This document shows, one piece after another, positions 52,550 to 60,791 of a stretch of 64,000 nt of DNA; position 1 is the stretch's first letter; every line of letters starts with the position of its first letter. The stretch covers positions 17,635 through 81,634 of the forward strand of contig CANKTH010000006.1 in NCBI GenBank assembly GCA_947486185.1. The letters are read 5' to 3'. The translations under genes were made by a program, and so were the position numbers. Below the pieces are notes generated by a model. The model was given only the letters and a program-made list of their open reading frames with translations, did not search any database and had not been told where the DNA came from. The stretch is from Deltaproteobacteria bacterium (GTDB lineage: Bacteria > Myxococcota_A > UBA796 > SXON01).

Positions 52550-53317
52550 ATGCTCCTTCACCGCGCCCACGGCCTCGGCAACGACTACCTCGTTGTGGAG
52601 GATCAGAGCCCGCTCCACCCCGCCCGGGTGCGAGCGCTTTGCGCGCGACACACCGGCGTCGGCAGCGACGGTGTGCTCGAGCCCGTGCCGCCCCCAGGGG
52701 GTGCCGCCGATCACGGCCTGCGTATCCACAACCCGGACGGTAGCGAGGCCGAAAAGAGCGGGAACGGCCTACGGATCTACGCACACTGGCTGAGCCATCA
52801 CCGCGGCGCCGGCAGCCGCTTCCGGGTGTGGACGGCCGGCGGTATCGTGAGCTGCGAGGTGGACGGCGACCAGGTGACGGTGGAGATGGGTCGGTATCAG
52901 CTCGGCGAACCTTTCTCGTTCGAGGAGCGCGAAGTCCAACCGGTCAGCCTTGGGAATCCTCATGCGGTCCTGCGCGGGGCGCCCGAGGACTGGCGGGAGA
53001 TCGGCGCTCGGCTCGAGGTCGCGGTGCCCGGGCGCACCAATGTGCAGTTCTTCACGCCGGTGAGTGCGCATCATGTGGTCGCCCGCATCTGGGAGCGAGG
53101 CGCTGGCGAGACCTGGTCGAGCGGCTCGAGCGCGTGTGCGGTTGCGGCGGCGTGGGTGAACACGGGCGAGGGGCGCTTCCCAGTGAGGGTCGAGATGCAA
53201 GGTGGAAGCCTGGAGATCAACGGAGACGCGCAGACCGTGACGCAGCGCGGTCCGGTCGAGGTGGTGGGTCAGGTTCGGGTCGCCGCGGCGTGGTTGGCAC
53301 GATGTTCAGCGCCTTGA
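52550..53317 (+). CDS. dapF: Diaminopimelate epimerase-like protein with Ser for the first catalytic Cys
   Basis: 255 aa. DapF interconverts LL- and meso-diaminopimelate for lysine and cell-wall synthesis, using two cysteines as acid/base pair. The family frame is clear: HGLGNDYLVVE, TGVGSDGVL, SLGNPHAV, RTNVQF, and the second Cys196 in SGSSACAVAA. The first catalytic motif, normally NxDGSxxxMCGNG, reads NPDGSEAEKSGNG, with Ser70 where Cys is expected. The protein is slightly short (usual 270-280). It may be a variant epimerase or a paralogue with changed activity. The next gene overlaps its end by 16 nt. Confidence 0.85.
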   Translation: MLLHRAHGLGNDYLVVEDQSPLHPARVRALCARHTGVGSDGVLEPVPPPGGAADHGLRIHNPDGSEAEKSGNGLRIYAHWLSHHRGAGSRFRVWTAGGIVSCEVDGDQVTVEMGRYQLGEPFSFEEREVQPVSLGNPHAVLRGAPEDWREIGARLEVAVPGRTNVQFFTPVSAHHVVARIWERGAGETWSSGSSACAVAAAWVNTGEGRFPVRVEMQGGSLEINGDAQTVTQRGPVEVVGQVRVAAAWLARCSAP

Positions 53318-53817
53318 TCCTGGCTGGGCTGGCCGCAGGAGCGGCGCCGCCCGAAGACGTACAGACGGTGGTGGTGGACGTCGCCTTTGGCGGGCTCACG
53401 CCCGAAAGGGTGCTCGCTACCTTACAGGTGGCCGACGCCGACGCGGAGGTTGTGCTGGTGGACGACGGCACCGACCCCCACGACGCGCGCGGCGACCGGG
53501 TCTACACCGGCTCGCACCGGGGGCCGCTCGTGCAGTACCTGCCGCTGACGCTCACCGTCGATCTCGATGGCAAGCGCCAGGATGTCTACACGGGCACGCT
53601 GAGGGTCGGCATGGAACGGAGCGTCTCGCTCGCGTTCGAGGTGACCACCGGCGCGGGCGGGGTGCTCACCGGAGTGAGGCGGGCCAGCGCGGCGCCGGGT
53701 CGGATGAGCCACGCCACCGAGGCCGTGCCCTTGGTCGCCAGCGCCGTGTGGGCGGTCCTCGCGCTGGTCGCCGGCGCAGTAGGCCTGAAGGTACGGCGGG
53801 GCACTGAGGCCGAATGA
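53302..53817 (+). CDS. Exported protein with a DDGxDP..GDxxYTG domain and C-terminal anchor
   Basis: 171 aa from ATG 53302, overlapping dapF by 16 nt in another frame; signal peptide MFSALILAGLAAGAAP. The Ig-like domain has VVLVDDGTDPHDARGDRVYTG, a turn pattern of choice-of-anchor X type domains. A C-terminal hydrophobic helix (ASAVWAVLALVAGAVGL) followed by KVRRG suggests a tail anchor. The gene at 55,424 encodes a longer relative. It overlaps the following membrane-protein gene by 4 nt (ATGA). Confidence 0.75.
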   Translation: MFSALILAGLAAGAAPPEDVQTVVVDVAFGGLTPERVLATLQVADADAEVVLVDDGTDPHDARGDRVYTGSHRGPLVQYLPLTLTVDLDGKRQDVYTGTLRVGMERSVSLAFEVTTGAGGVLTGVRRASAAPGRMSHATEAVPLVASAVWAVLALVAGAVGLKVRRGTEAE

Positions 53818-55427
53818 GCCGCTCCTTTTTCGTGTTCCTGGCGTTCTCCCTCATCTGGTCCTGGCCGCTCGCTCTCGCGCCCGGCTCCAGCACCGTCTCC
53901 CTTCACTTCGACCAGTATCCGGCTTCATGGCTTGTTTTCGCCGCATCCAGCTTCGAGAGTGGCCGTTCGACCCTCTCGGGTTGGCCGACGGGGGAGCCGC
54001 TGGTTCGGCTCGATTCCTTCCTCTTCCTGGCGCTGGCCCAGGCGCTCGGGGGACGGGTGTCGGGCCTGCTCGTCACCAACATGTTTGTGCTCTTCGGCCC
54101 GGTGTTTTCTGCGCTGGGTGCGGTCGCGCTCTTCGATCGTGTGTGGGCCGAGCTGCGCCCCGGAGTTCCACCGATATACTCTCGGTTGATCGCGGGGTTT
54201 TGCTTCGGATTCGCGCCACTGGCGACCGTGGGGGTGCTCGAAGGACATGTCTACTACCTGCTCAACCCCTGGTTGCCGCTCTGTATCGCCTCCGGGCTGC
54301 GGGTCACGTCCGACGACGGCACCATCAAAAATGCCATATCTACAGTAGTCTTTTTCGCGGCATCGCTGCTGACCACCGCCTACATGGGCGTCAACGCGCT
54401 CGTGGCGCTGGCGCTCTTGGGTCTCTGGCGCTGGAGGGGAGCCCGCCTCCCCGTGCTCGGCGCAGCGGCCCTGGGCGTTGGCGTCGTAGGCGCTATCTAC
54501 GCGGGGTTTTTCGTGTCGGGCAGCCTTCGCGCAGGGGTCGCGGCGGCGTCCGACTCGGCGGACGCGCTGGTGCGGCTGGGCTCGGCGTCCGCGACGACGC
54601 TCCTCGCCTGGGCGCCGTGGATGGACCTCAACCGCCATTCGCTGGCGCCGGCGCTGGGACCGGCCACCCTCGCCCTCGGATTCCTCGCCTGGCCCGCGAG
54701 GATTCGCGGATCCGGTCTCTGGCTCGTGCTCGGTCTGGGCGCCGGGATCGTCACGCTCGGGCCGGTGCTCGAGCTGGGAATCGCCCGGACGGAGGCGTGG
54801 CCGACGCCGCTCTACCCCCTGCTCCAGCTGGGCCTCTTCGATATCTACCGCTTCCCGATACGTTTTGGCTGGTTGGCGATGCTGGGGCTCGGCATCGCCG
54901 CGGCGCTCGTGATGTCCCGACACCGCTGGCCCTGGTTGGGGCTCCTGCTGGTGGTCGGCGACGTCGGGCTCCTGAGCGGAGGTTGGACCCGGGTGCGCGG
55001 TCACCCCTCGCCGGCGCCCAGCCTCTACCGGCTCCTGCCCGAGGCGCCCGTGCTGGACCTCTACCCCGAGGTCGGGGGGCTCCAGGAAGACATGGGCTTC
55101 TACTTCCAGAACCTCTCGTGCTACTACCAGATCCACCACCGGCGGCGAATCGTGGACTGGTGCCTCAACACCAACCTCGCGCAGAGCCCACGCCTGGCCG
55201 CGAGCCGAGCGGTACACGCGGCCCTCCTCGGCGAGGGGGACGTCAAGGCGGCCCTGCGCCCGCTCCGGCTCGGATCGGTCGTGCTTCATGCAGGTTTATA
55301 CCAGCCTTTTGAGCGCTCGGCTCTGGTGGTCGGTCTCACCAACGCGCTGGGTCCTGCGCTCGCCGAAGGCACCGACGGGGGTGAGTGGCTCATCGCCTGG
55401 GCCGCGGGCACCCCGGTGGAGGAATGA
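53814..55427 (+). CDS. Large multi-spanning membrane protein, GT-C/YfhO-like
   Basis: 537 aa with about ten hydrophobic helices up to residue 390, then a soluble tail. The first loop HFDQYPASWLVFAASSF and the WPTGEPLVRLDSFLF block follow the plan of GT-C or YfhO-like proteins, with an acidic Asp in the first loop. The tail has LLPEAPVLDLYPEVGG and CYYQIHHRRRIVDW, seen in related uncharacterised proteins. It likely transfers sugars from a polyprenyl carrier. Flanked on both sides by the two related DDGxDP-domain proteins, with 4-nt overlaps on each side. Confidence 0.7.
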   Translation: MSRSFFVFLAFSLIWSWPLALAPGSSTVSLHFDQYPASWLVFAASSFESGRSTLSGWPTGEPLVRLDSFLFLALAQALGGRVSGLLVTNMFVLFGPVFSALGAVALFDRVWAELRPGVPPIYSRLIAGFCFGFAPLATVGVLEGHVYYLLNPWLPLCIASGLRVTSDDGTIKNAISTVVFFAASLLTTAYMGVNALVALALLGLWRWRGARLPVLGAAALGVGVVGAIYAGFFVSGSLRAGVAAASDSADALVRLGSASATTLLAWAPWMDLNRHSLAPALGPATLALGFLAWPARIRGSGLWLVLGLGAGIVTLGPVLELGIARTEAWPTPLYPLLQLGLFDIYRFPIRFGWLAMLGLGIAAALVMSRHRWPWLGLLLVVGDVGLLSGGWTRVRGHPSPAPSLYRLLPEAPVLDLYPEVGGLQEDMGFYFQNLSCYYQIHHRRRIVDWCLNTNLAQSPRLAASRAVHAALLGEGDVKAALRPLRLGSVVLHAGLYQPFERSALVVGLTNALGPALAEGTDGGEWLIAWAAGTPVEE

Positions 55428-56332
55428 TGTGGCTGATCCTCGTCAACGCGTCCTTTTCTGCGGATTTTCCGGTGAAGGTGCACGACCGCTCAGGGCTACT
55501 CACCGGCGAAGAGGTGAAGGTGGAGCTGAGTCCGGGGAAGGGCACCACGGGCGCGACGATGCTCCAGGTGCGTGACGACGGCCAGGATCCCGACGTGGTC
55601 GCCGGTGATCGGCTTTTTACCGGCAAGGCGGTCGGGGTGGAGCTCCAGAGCGGCCGGGTCACGGTGACGGCGAAGGGGCAGTCCTGGTCCGGAGACTTCC
55701 TCTTTGATCCAGGTTCAGACCCGGTGATCCTGGTGGGGCTGGAGGGTCCGGGCCGCGCCGGGGTCTCCACCCACGAGGTCATGTTCTTCCCCGACAAACA
55801 AGGCGGGCCGGGAGGCGCCGGAGCAGCAGGAGGCGGGCAACCCGGAGGAGGGCCACCCCCGGGGGGACCGCCGCAGGGCGGAGGCCCGGAGACGCGGCAG
55901 GGGTCAACACCCGGCGGAAGCCCCGGTTCGGCGCACAAAACCCGAACAACGCCCGAGGGAATGTGGCTCGGCTGGCTGCTGCTGACCGGGGCCATCGCCG
56001 GCCTGGGCGCGCTGGCGTGGAGCGGCGCACATCGACCCGCGCGGCTGCCCGATTGGGGGCCGGTCGCAACGACCAGCGCGCGACGAGGGCCGCGGGGGCC
56101 ATTCGAGGGCTTGGACCTGGTGCTTGGGCCCGAAAACCCCACGTTGGGCGAAGGGCGCTACACCCCTGAGGAGCTGACCCTGCTGGTGTGTATCGCGCGG
56201 GGAGAAGGGCGCCCGGTGCGGCTCGTCATCAACGATAGCTCAAGGGTAGAGGCCGAAGATGGCTTCCGGCGTTTGAGCGAGCTCTTGCAGGGGCGCGCCG
56301 AGCTCGTTTGGGAGGAGCCGGTCAGGCCGTGA
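55424..56332 (+). CDS. Exported DDGxDP-domain protein with Gly/Pro linker and membrane anchor
   Basis: 302 aa from ATG 55424 (a second ATG follows at once), overlapping the previous stop; GGTGGAGG just upstream. Residues 10-110 hold the domain with LQVRDDGQDPDVVAGDRLFTG, related to the protein encoded at 53,302. A Gly/Pro-rich linker (about 125-175) precedes a membrane helix (MWLGWLLLTGAIAGLGALAW) and a cytoplasmic region with LTLLVCIARGEGRPVRLVIND. The two relatives flanking one membrane protein suggest a three-gene unit. Function unknown. Confidence 0.75.
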   Translation: MMWLILVNASFSADFPVKVHDRSGLLTGEEVKVELSPGKGTTGATMLQVRDDGQDPDVVAGDRLFTGKAVGVELQSGRVTVTAKGQSWSGDFLFDPGSDPVILVGLEGPGRAGVSTHEVMFFPDKQGGPGGAGAAGGGQPGGGPPPGGPPQGGGPETRQGSTPGGSPGSAHKTRTTPEGMWLGWLLLTGAIAGLGALAWSGAHRPARLPDWGPVATTSARRGPRGPFEGLDLVLGPENPTLGEGRYTPEELTLLVCIARGEGRPVRLVINDSSRVEAEDGFRRLSELLQGRAELVWEEPVRP

Positions 56333-56383
56333 GGGGGATCCGGGCGGTTGTACCCGGTCTCCGGCGACCGTGGCAGGCCAGAC

Positions 56384-57016
56384 TCACCACGGCAACGGGA
56401 TCGGCTCCAAAGAAATCATCTCGACGCTCGGCCCGGGCGTGAGCACAAAGCGCGCAAACAACGCCCGTAGATCCGCGTAGGCCTGGTCGACCTCGGCGAC
56501 GTCTTCGGCCGTGCGCGCCTGCGCGAGTTCCACCACCAGGCCCTCCAGCGCCACCCGCACCAGCATCGCCATCCGCGCGGGTGGTACCGCGAGCTGCCCA
56601 AGATCCGCGGCGAACACCGCCCGGATCGCGTCCTCCAACAGCCCCGTGCTCTCTTCGTAGAAGCGCGCCCGCCGGTGCTGCACCTGCTCGTGGACGTTGG
56701 ACAGGGTCAACAACACCGCAGGTGCGCTGCCGCGGAGCTGGCGGATGCTGTCCCACATCGCGTCAAGCGCCTCCAACGCCTGCTCCAGACCGCCTTCGCC
56801 CCGGCTCGCCTTCTCGGTGAACCGTTGGTGGAGCTGTACATAGACGGCGTGCTGGGACTCCATGAGGAGCACGTCCGTCACCACGGAAGGCCGCGTATCT
56901 CCTTGCTCAGCGAGCTTCTGGGCCCGCATCCGGGCGCGCTCCACGAGGCCCGAAGCTGTGCCGAGGAGGCGGTCCGCGGCGCGGCGGCCCAGGGTGCGGC
57001 GTTCGTCACGATCCAT
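56384..57016 (-). CDS. TetR-C-like helical protein without a DNA-binding domain
   Basis: 210 aa, all helical. The second half (LSNVHEQVQHRRARFYEESTG; ARMAMLVRVALEGLVVELAQ; DLRALFARFVL) reads like the ligand-binding domain of TetR-family regulators. The N-terminal 45 residues are basic (RRTLGRRAADRLL) but have no helix-turn-helix with the usual GVSxGTLYxHF. Either the regulator has lost its DNA-binding half, or the similarity is only of helical fold. It starts 15 nt after the oleA-like gene and is likely co-transcribed with it. Confidence 0.6.
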   Translation of the reverse strand: MDRDERRTLGRRAADRLLGTASGLVERARMRAQKLAEQGDTRPSVVTDVLLMESQHAVYVQLHQRFTEKASRGEGGLEQALEALDAMWDSIRQLRGSAPAVLLTLSNVHEQVQHRRARFYEESTGLLEDAIRAVFAADLGQLAVPPARMAMLVRVALEGLVVELAQARTAEDVAEVDQAYADLRALFARFVLTPGPSVEMISLEPIPLPW

Positions 57017-57031
57017 GCTGCCCCTCCTTGT

Positions 57032-58048
57032 TCACCATTGTACCCCCAACATCGTACAGTTGAGCCCGCTCCCGATGCCGCAGAGCAATGCCAGATCCCC
57101 GTCACGCACCCGGCCACGCTCCACCGCGGACGCCAGGGTGAATGGCACGCCGGCCGCACCGACGTTGCCGTACTCCGCGTAGAGGCGCAGGGCTCGGTCG
57201 GGGGGCAGGCCGAGCCTCTGGGTGAGCGCGTCATGATTCGCCCGTCCAACCTGATGAAGCGCGAACTCCGCGATCTTCTCGGTGCTGAGCCCGAGCTCCG
57301 CCAGGGCGGCGGCGTAGGTGCCCTCGGCCAGATCCACCCCCGCACGAAGCAAGGTTGCCGCCTCGGTTTTCATCTCGTTGGCGGTGCCGAGGCAGAGCCG
57401 GCTGTGCCGCGGTGAGGCGCGGGTGGCCCCGCCGAGGAGCCGGTGGCCGACGGTCGCGTGCCGCTCGTGGACCAGCAGGGCGGCGACGGCCATCGAGCCC
57501 AGGGTCAGGGTCGCAAGATGTTCAGAGAAGGTACGAAAATCAACGCCCGGCTGAAGGAGCCGCCTCAGTGTGCCCTGGGTGACCGTTCGACTTCCTTCGC
57601 CGGCGACCACCAGCGCCGCGTCGATCTGGCCAAGCTCGATGAGGTTGGCCACCGCCGTCATGCCGGTCATGAAACCCAGACAGGCGTGGCCCACGTCGAA
57701 GTTCAGGCAGTCGGCGCCGAGCCCCAGATCCCCGGCGACCAGGCTGGCGATCGGCGGCTCCAAGTAATCCTTGCCCACCGACGTGCTCACAAGCGCCTGA
57801 ACGCCACAAGCAGGCAGCCCGTGGCGCTCTACCAAGGTCCGCGCCGCCAGCGTGGCCGCGTCGGAGTTCAAGAAGCCGTCCGGCCAGAAACGACGCGCCG
57901 CGACGCCGGTCAGCGCTTCCAGCACCCCGTCGGCGAGGCCAAGCCGGCGTAGAAGCGGCCCAAGCATACGCTCCAACGACAAGGTGGTCACCTCGATGGG
58001 TGGCAGCGCGTAGGCGATGGCCTCGATGTGGACCCGCTGGTATCGCAT
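57032..58048 (-). CDS. oleA: OleA-type thiolase (acyl-CoA condensing enzyme)
   Basis: 338 aa. The FabH/OleA fold is clear: GVAARRFW near 48, YLEPPIASLVAGDLGL with a Glu at about 97 matching the Glu that OleA contributes across its dimer, VGHACLGFMTGM with active-site Cys123, the catalytic His in LHQVGRANHDAL near 267, and the Asn in EYGNVGAAGVPF near 296. OleA condenses two acyl-CoAs head to head to beta-keto acids, the first step to long-chain ketones or alkenes. oleB, oleC and oleD are not adjacent. FabH is the alternative, but EPP and the N-terminal block favour OleA. Confidence 0.82.
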   Translation of the reverse strand: MRYQRVHIEAIAYALPPIEVTTLSLERMLGPLLRRLGLADGVLEALTGVAARRFWPDGFLNSDAATLAARTLVERHGLPACGVQALVSTSVGKDYLEPPIASLVAGDLGLGADCLNFDVGHACLGFMTGMTAVANLIELGQIDAALVVAGEGSRTVTQGTLRRLLQPGVDFRTFSEHLATLTLGSMAVAALLVHERHATVGHRLLGGATRASPRHSRLCLGTANEMKTEAATLLRAGVDLAEGTYAAALAELGLSTEKIAEFALHQVGRANHDALTQRLGLPPDRALRLYAEYGNVGAAGVPFTLASAVERGRVRDGDLALLCGIGSGLNCTMLGVQW

Positions 58049-58195
58049 GCTCTCCTGGCGGCGGCCCGCCCCCTAACCCGGATGCCTCCGGCACCGCCGA
58101 GCGGATCCATTCGGTTTGCCGGCAATAGCAAACGCAGCGGAGCGACCCCGCTATGTCCGCCGAACAGGCTACGCTGAGCGCGCCCCGGGGGCTCC

Positions 58196-58597
58196 GTGCG
58201 CTGGCTGCTCCGCTCTGTGATGTGTGATCTGATGCCGCCCTCCTCGACCCTGCCGGGCCTCGCGGACACGGGGATCGACACCTTCCTCGTTCGGCTTCAG
58301 CGCGAGACCAGCGGCCCGACCTGGCTCGGCCTCGTGCTCGGCGCGATCCTCTACGCCGTGACCCCGGTCGCGACGGTCGGCTGGCCGATCCCTTCCTTCT
58401 GGCTCCCCGCCAGCGCGCGCGCGCTCCACGCCGAGCGGGCGATGAGCACACGGTTCTACCTGCTACGGCAGAGCTTGTTCCTGCTGAAGATGTATGCCTG
58501 TATGTGCTGGGGCCAGGACACCCGGGTGCGGCAGCTCCTCAACGTCGCGCCCTACCCCGAGGATCCGGGCAGCTTTCGACAGGGGGTGGAGCAATGA
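58196..58597 (+). CDS. Small protein coupled to the GMC oxidoreductase (probable frameshifted start)
   Basis: The intact reading uses GTG 58196 (133 aa): MPPSSTLPGLADTGIDTFL, a hydrophobic span LGLVLGAILYAVTPVATVG, then FYLLRQSLFLLKMYACMCWG. A better start is ATG 58153 in another frame (MSAEQATLSAPRGLRALAAP then LCD), which stops at 58227. A 7-nt duplication (58216-58229) separates the two; removing one copy joins them as APLCD-LMPPSSTLPG. The layout (short N-terminal helix, PP, LPGAxDxGVDxFL) resembles small subunits found beside GMC or gluconate-type dehydrogenases. It overlaps the GMC gene by 4 nt (ATGA). Confidence 0.6.
   Translation: MRWLLRSVMCDLMPPSSTLPGLADTGIDTFLVRLQRETSGPTWLGLVLGAILYAVTPVATVGWPIPSFWLPASARALHAERAMSTRFYLLRQSLFLLKMYACMCWGQDTRVRQLLNVAPYPEDPGSFRQGVEQ
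58216..58229 (+). repeat. 7-bp duplication (TGTGATG TGTGATC) that shifts frame
   Basis: Two 7-nt units differing at the last base lie in the start region of the small protein gene. Deleting one unit restores a single frame from ATG 58153 to the stop at 58597. It fits replication slippage, or a sequencing or assembly error. Confidence 0.55.
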
Positions 58598-60102
58598 GGC
58601 ACCAGCCCTTCGTCGCCGATGGGCCGGAAGTGGTCTTGGAAGCTGACTATGTGGTGGTTGGCACCGGAGCCGGCGGCGCCTCCGCAGCGGTCACGTTGGC
58701 GCGCGGCGGGGCCCGGGTCCTCCTCGTGGAGGCCGGCCCCTGGCGCGACCCTGACGATTATGCCCATAGCACCTACGGTACCCTCCGCGACATGATGGAC
58801 GATTGGGGCGCCACGATCGCGGTCGGCGACGCCCTGTGGCCGGTGGTCCAGGCCCGCCTGGTGGGCGGGACGACGGTGATCAACTCGGCGATCTGTGTAC
58901 GAACCCCGGGCGACGTGTTCGCGGAGTGGCAGCGCGACCACGGGGTCGGCCCCGAGCTCGCCGACCGAATGTGGCGTTACCAGGACCAGATCGAGACGGA
59001 GCTCTGTGTGGAGGAGACCGCGCCGCCGTCTCTGGGCCGCTCCAACGAGCTCGCGCTCGCAGGGGATCGCGCGGGCGCCTTCGGTGGGCACGTGATCAAC
59101 CGGTACGCTAAAGGTTGCCTGGGCAGCGGCCAGTGTCTGCAGGGGTGCCGTAGCCTTCGTAAGCAAAGTATGAACCTGAACTATATTCCGGAGGTGGTCG
59201 AGAAGGGGGGCACGGTGCTGTCTTGCGCTCCGGCGGAAAAGCTGTTGTTCGAGGGCCGCCGCGCGGTTGGGGTCACTGGGCATTTTGTCCATCCCCAAAG
59301 CCGAAAACGGGGGGCGAGTTTCCGGGCGCGCGGGCGCCGCGGGGTGATCTTGGCAGCTTCTGCGGTGCACACGCCACTGGTGCTCCTACGCTCGGGTATC
59401 CGGGGGCCAGCGGTCGGTGCTGGGTTTCGTTCCCATCCGGGCACGGGGGTCTTCGGGGTCTACGACGAACCGGTCGACATGAACCGCGGGGTGACCCAGG
59501 GCTGGGCCTCCACAAAATACCGTTCGACACCGGGTTTCAAGATGGAGACCCTCGCGATTCCGATGGAGATGGCCATCTCGCGGCTGGCGGGCGGCGGAGC
59601 GACCTTGATGGAGCGCATCGCCGAGTTCCGCCACCTCGCGATGTGGGTGCACGCGCTTCGGGCCCGATCGGTGGGTCGGGTGAGCCGAGGGCTGGGCGGC
59701 CGCCCGTTCATCCGCTACGGACTGGACGCCAGGGACATGGCGGCTTTTCGTCAGGGGATGTACCACGTGGCGCAGGTCCACGTCGCCGCAGGCGCCAAGG
59801 CGGTGTTGCCCGGGGTCCATGGCCTGCCCTACAAGCTCCTGCCCGACCAGATCGGCCTCATCGCCGACGGCCCCGAGGATCCTCGCTGCTATGTGGCGAT
59901 TCTTTCTCATCTCTTCGGCGGCGCCACCATGGGAGCCGACCCGAGGCGCGCGGTGTGCGACACCCGCGGACGGGTCTATGGCCACGAGCGCCTCTACGTC
60001 GCAGATGCTTCGATGTTCCCAGATAATATCGGCGTGAACCCCCAGCACAGCATCATGTCTCTGGCGATGTGTGTCGCAGAGGATGCGCTGGGCGAGAGCT
60101 GA
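58594..60102 (+). CDS. GMC-family FAD oxidoreductase, long-chain alcohol oxidase type
   Basis: 502 aa from ATG 58594, overlapping the previous stop as ATGA; the frame is open further upstream but lacks a better start. FAD-binding GxGxxG region (VVGTGAGGASAAVTLARGG) near residue 25, then the VGGTTVINSAICVRTP block, a Cys-rich GCLGSGQCLQGC segment matching those in fatty-alcohol and cholesterol-type oxidases, and the C-terminal GGATMGADPRRAVCD and FPDNIGVNPQHSIMSLA with the catalytic His/Asn region. Divergent from the OleA-type gene, so both may act on long-chain lipids, by inference. Confidence 0.88.
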   Translation: MRHQPFVADGPEVVLEADYVVVGTGAGGASAAVTLARGGARVLLVEAGPWRDPDDYAHSTYGTLRDMMDDWGATIAVGDALWPVVQARLVGGTTVINSAICVRTPGDVFAEWQRDHGVGPELADRMWRYQDQIETELCVEETAPPSLGRSNELALAGDRAGAFGGHVINRYAKGCLGSGQCLQGCRSLRKQSMNLNYIPEVVEKGGTVLSCAPAEKLLFEGRRAVGVTGHFVHPQSRKRGASFRARGRRGVILAASAVHTPLVLLRSGIRGPAVGAGFRSHPGTGVFGVYDEPVDMNRGVTQGWASTKYRSTPGFKMETLAIPMEMAISRLAGGGATLMERIAEFRHLAMWVHALRARSVGRVSRGLGGRPFIRYGLDARDMAAFRQGMYHVAQVHVAAGAKAVLPGVHGLPYKLLPDQIGLIADGPEDPRCYVAILSHLFGGATMGADPRRAVCDTRGRVYGHERLYVADASMFPDNIGVNPQHSIMSLAMCVAEDALGES

Positions 60103-60357
60103 CCCCGCGGCGAGATGGCGCGACGCCTCGGCCCGGGCGAAGAGCTCCGCGAGGCTGGCGGTGTTCATGAGGTGTCCGTCCGGCACTGTCATCGCGTGGC
60201 AATACAGGAGCGGGCGCCCGAGCCGGTCCGATGACCATCCAGACAGTCTCCGCGCCCAGGGGTTGGGCGCCCCAGAGAGCCTCGGTCCCGCCCAGGCGGT
60301 CGGGCCGGTCGCGCCGCGAATCGCGATGGTGACGCCGCCCCCCGGTCCAGGCCCGTC
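60103..60357 (-). pseudogene. Gene remnant without a start codon
   Basis: From a TAG at 60358-60360 the minus strand is open through 60103 and on into the GMC gene. The peptide is protein-like: GVTIAIRGATGPTAWAGPRL, then SGWSSDRLGRPLLYCHAMTV, PDGHLMNTASLAELFARAEA, and SRHLAAG. No ATG, GTG or TTG lies before codon 56, so the 5' part is missing. The 379 nt between the GMC stop and the small ORF at 60,482 contain nothing else I can support. Confidence 0.4.
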
Positions 60358-60481
60358 CTATCCCTTCCGGCGGCGACACCGAGACTGCCAACCGCTCGCG
60401 CCCCAACCGTCGGAGGCCTGAGGGCCTCAGCCGTGCTAGGAAGGCGGCGCGGCCCATCCCAACACCGGGCCAGGGGGCACG

Positions 60482-60622
60482 ATGGACGAGCGGGCTAAAG
60501 CGCTGGTTGAGGGTGCCGTACGCCGCCCCAAGCTCGGGTTGCCCATCGGCTCGCAGCAGGACGCAGACGCGCTGTTTTCAGCGATAGAGGCGGATCGCCG
60601 TGAGGCGAAACGCCCAGGATGA
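60482..60622 (+). CDS. Possible 46-aa protein
   Basis: ATG 60482 with AGGGGG 4 nt upstream. The peptide is short and charged: MDERAKALVEGAVRRPKLGL, a QQDADALFSAIEADRREAKR helix, and a basic end. It has a typical amphipathic look, and its codon use matches its neighbours. No family is recognised. The 169 nt after it, before cpaB, show no ORF or clear structure. Confidence 0.4.
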   Translation: MDERAKALVEGAVRRPKLGLPIGSQQDADALFSAIEADRREAKRPG

Positions 60623-60791
60623 GCGGGGCCGGAGGGCGTGTAGCTCGGTGCCGGGCCACAGCCGCTGGGGCGGGCCGCGGTCCCCGACGGCATCAACGAC
60701 TGTAGACCACGGCGGCGCGCGCTCCTTCGCACCCAACGACGCGACCGGATAGCGTGGACGCGCCACCCCGCATCTTGACGACGGAGCCAGC

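Noticed and set aside
53925..55289. 454-codon minus-strand ORF opposite the GT-C-like gene
   Set aside because: Composition is dominated by Arg, Glu, Gln and Pro, with no motifs; the plus-strand reading has regular membrane helices.
60053..60457. 134-codon minus-strand ORF near the GMC gene end
   Set aside because: Arg/Pro/Gly-rich reading without structure; a different frame there is the protein-like remnant.
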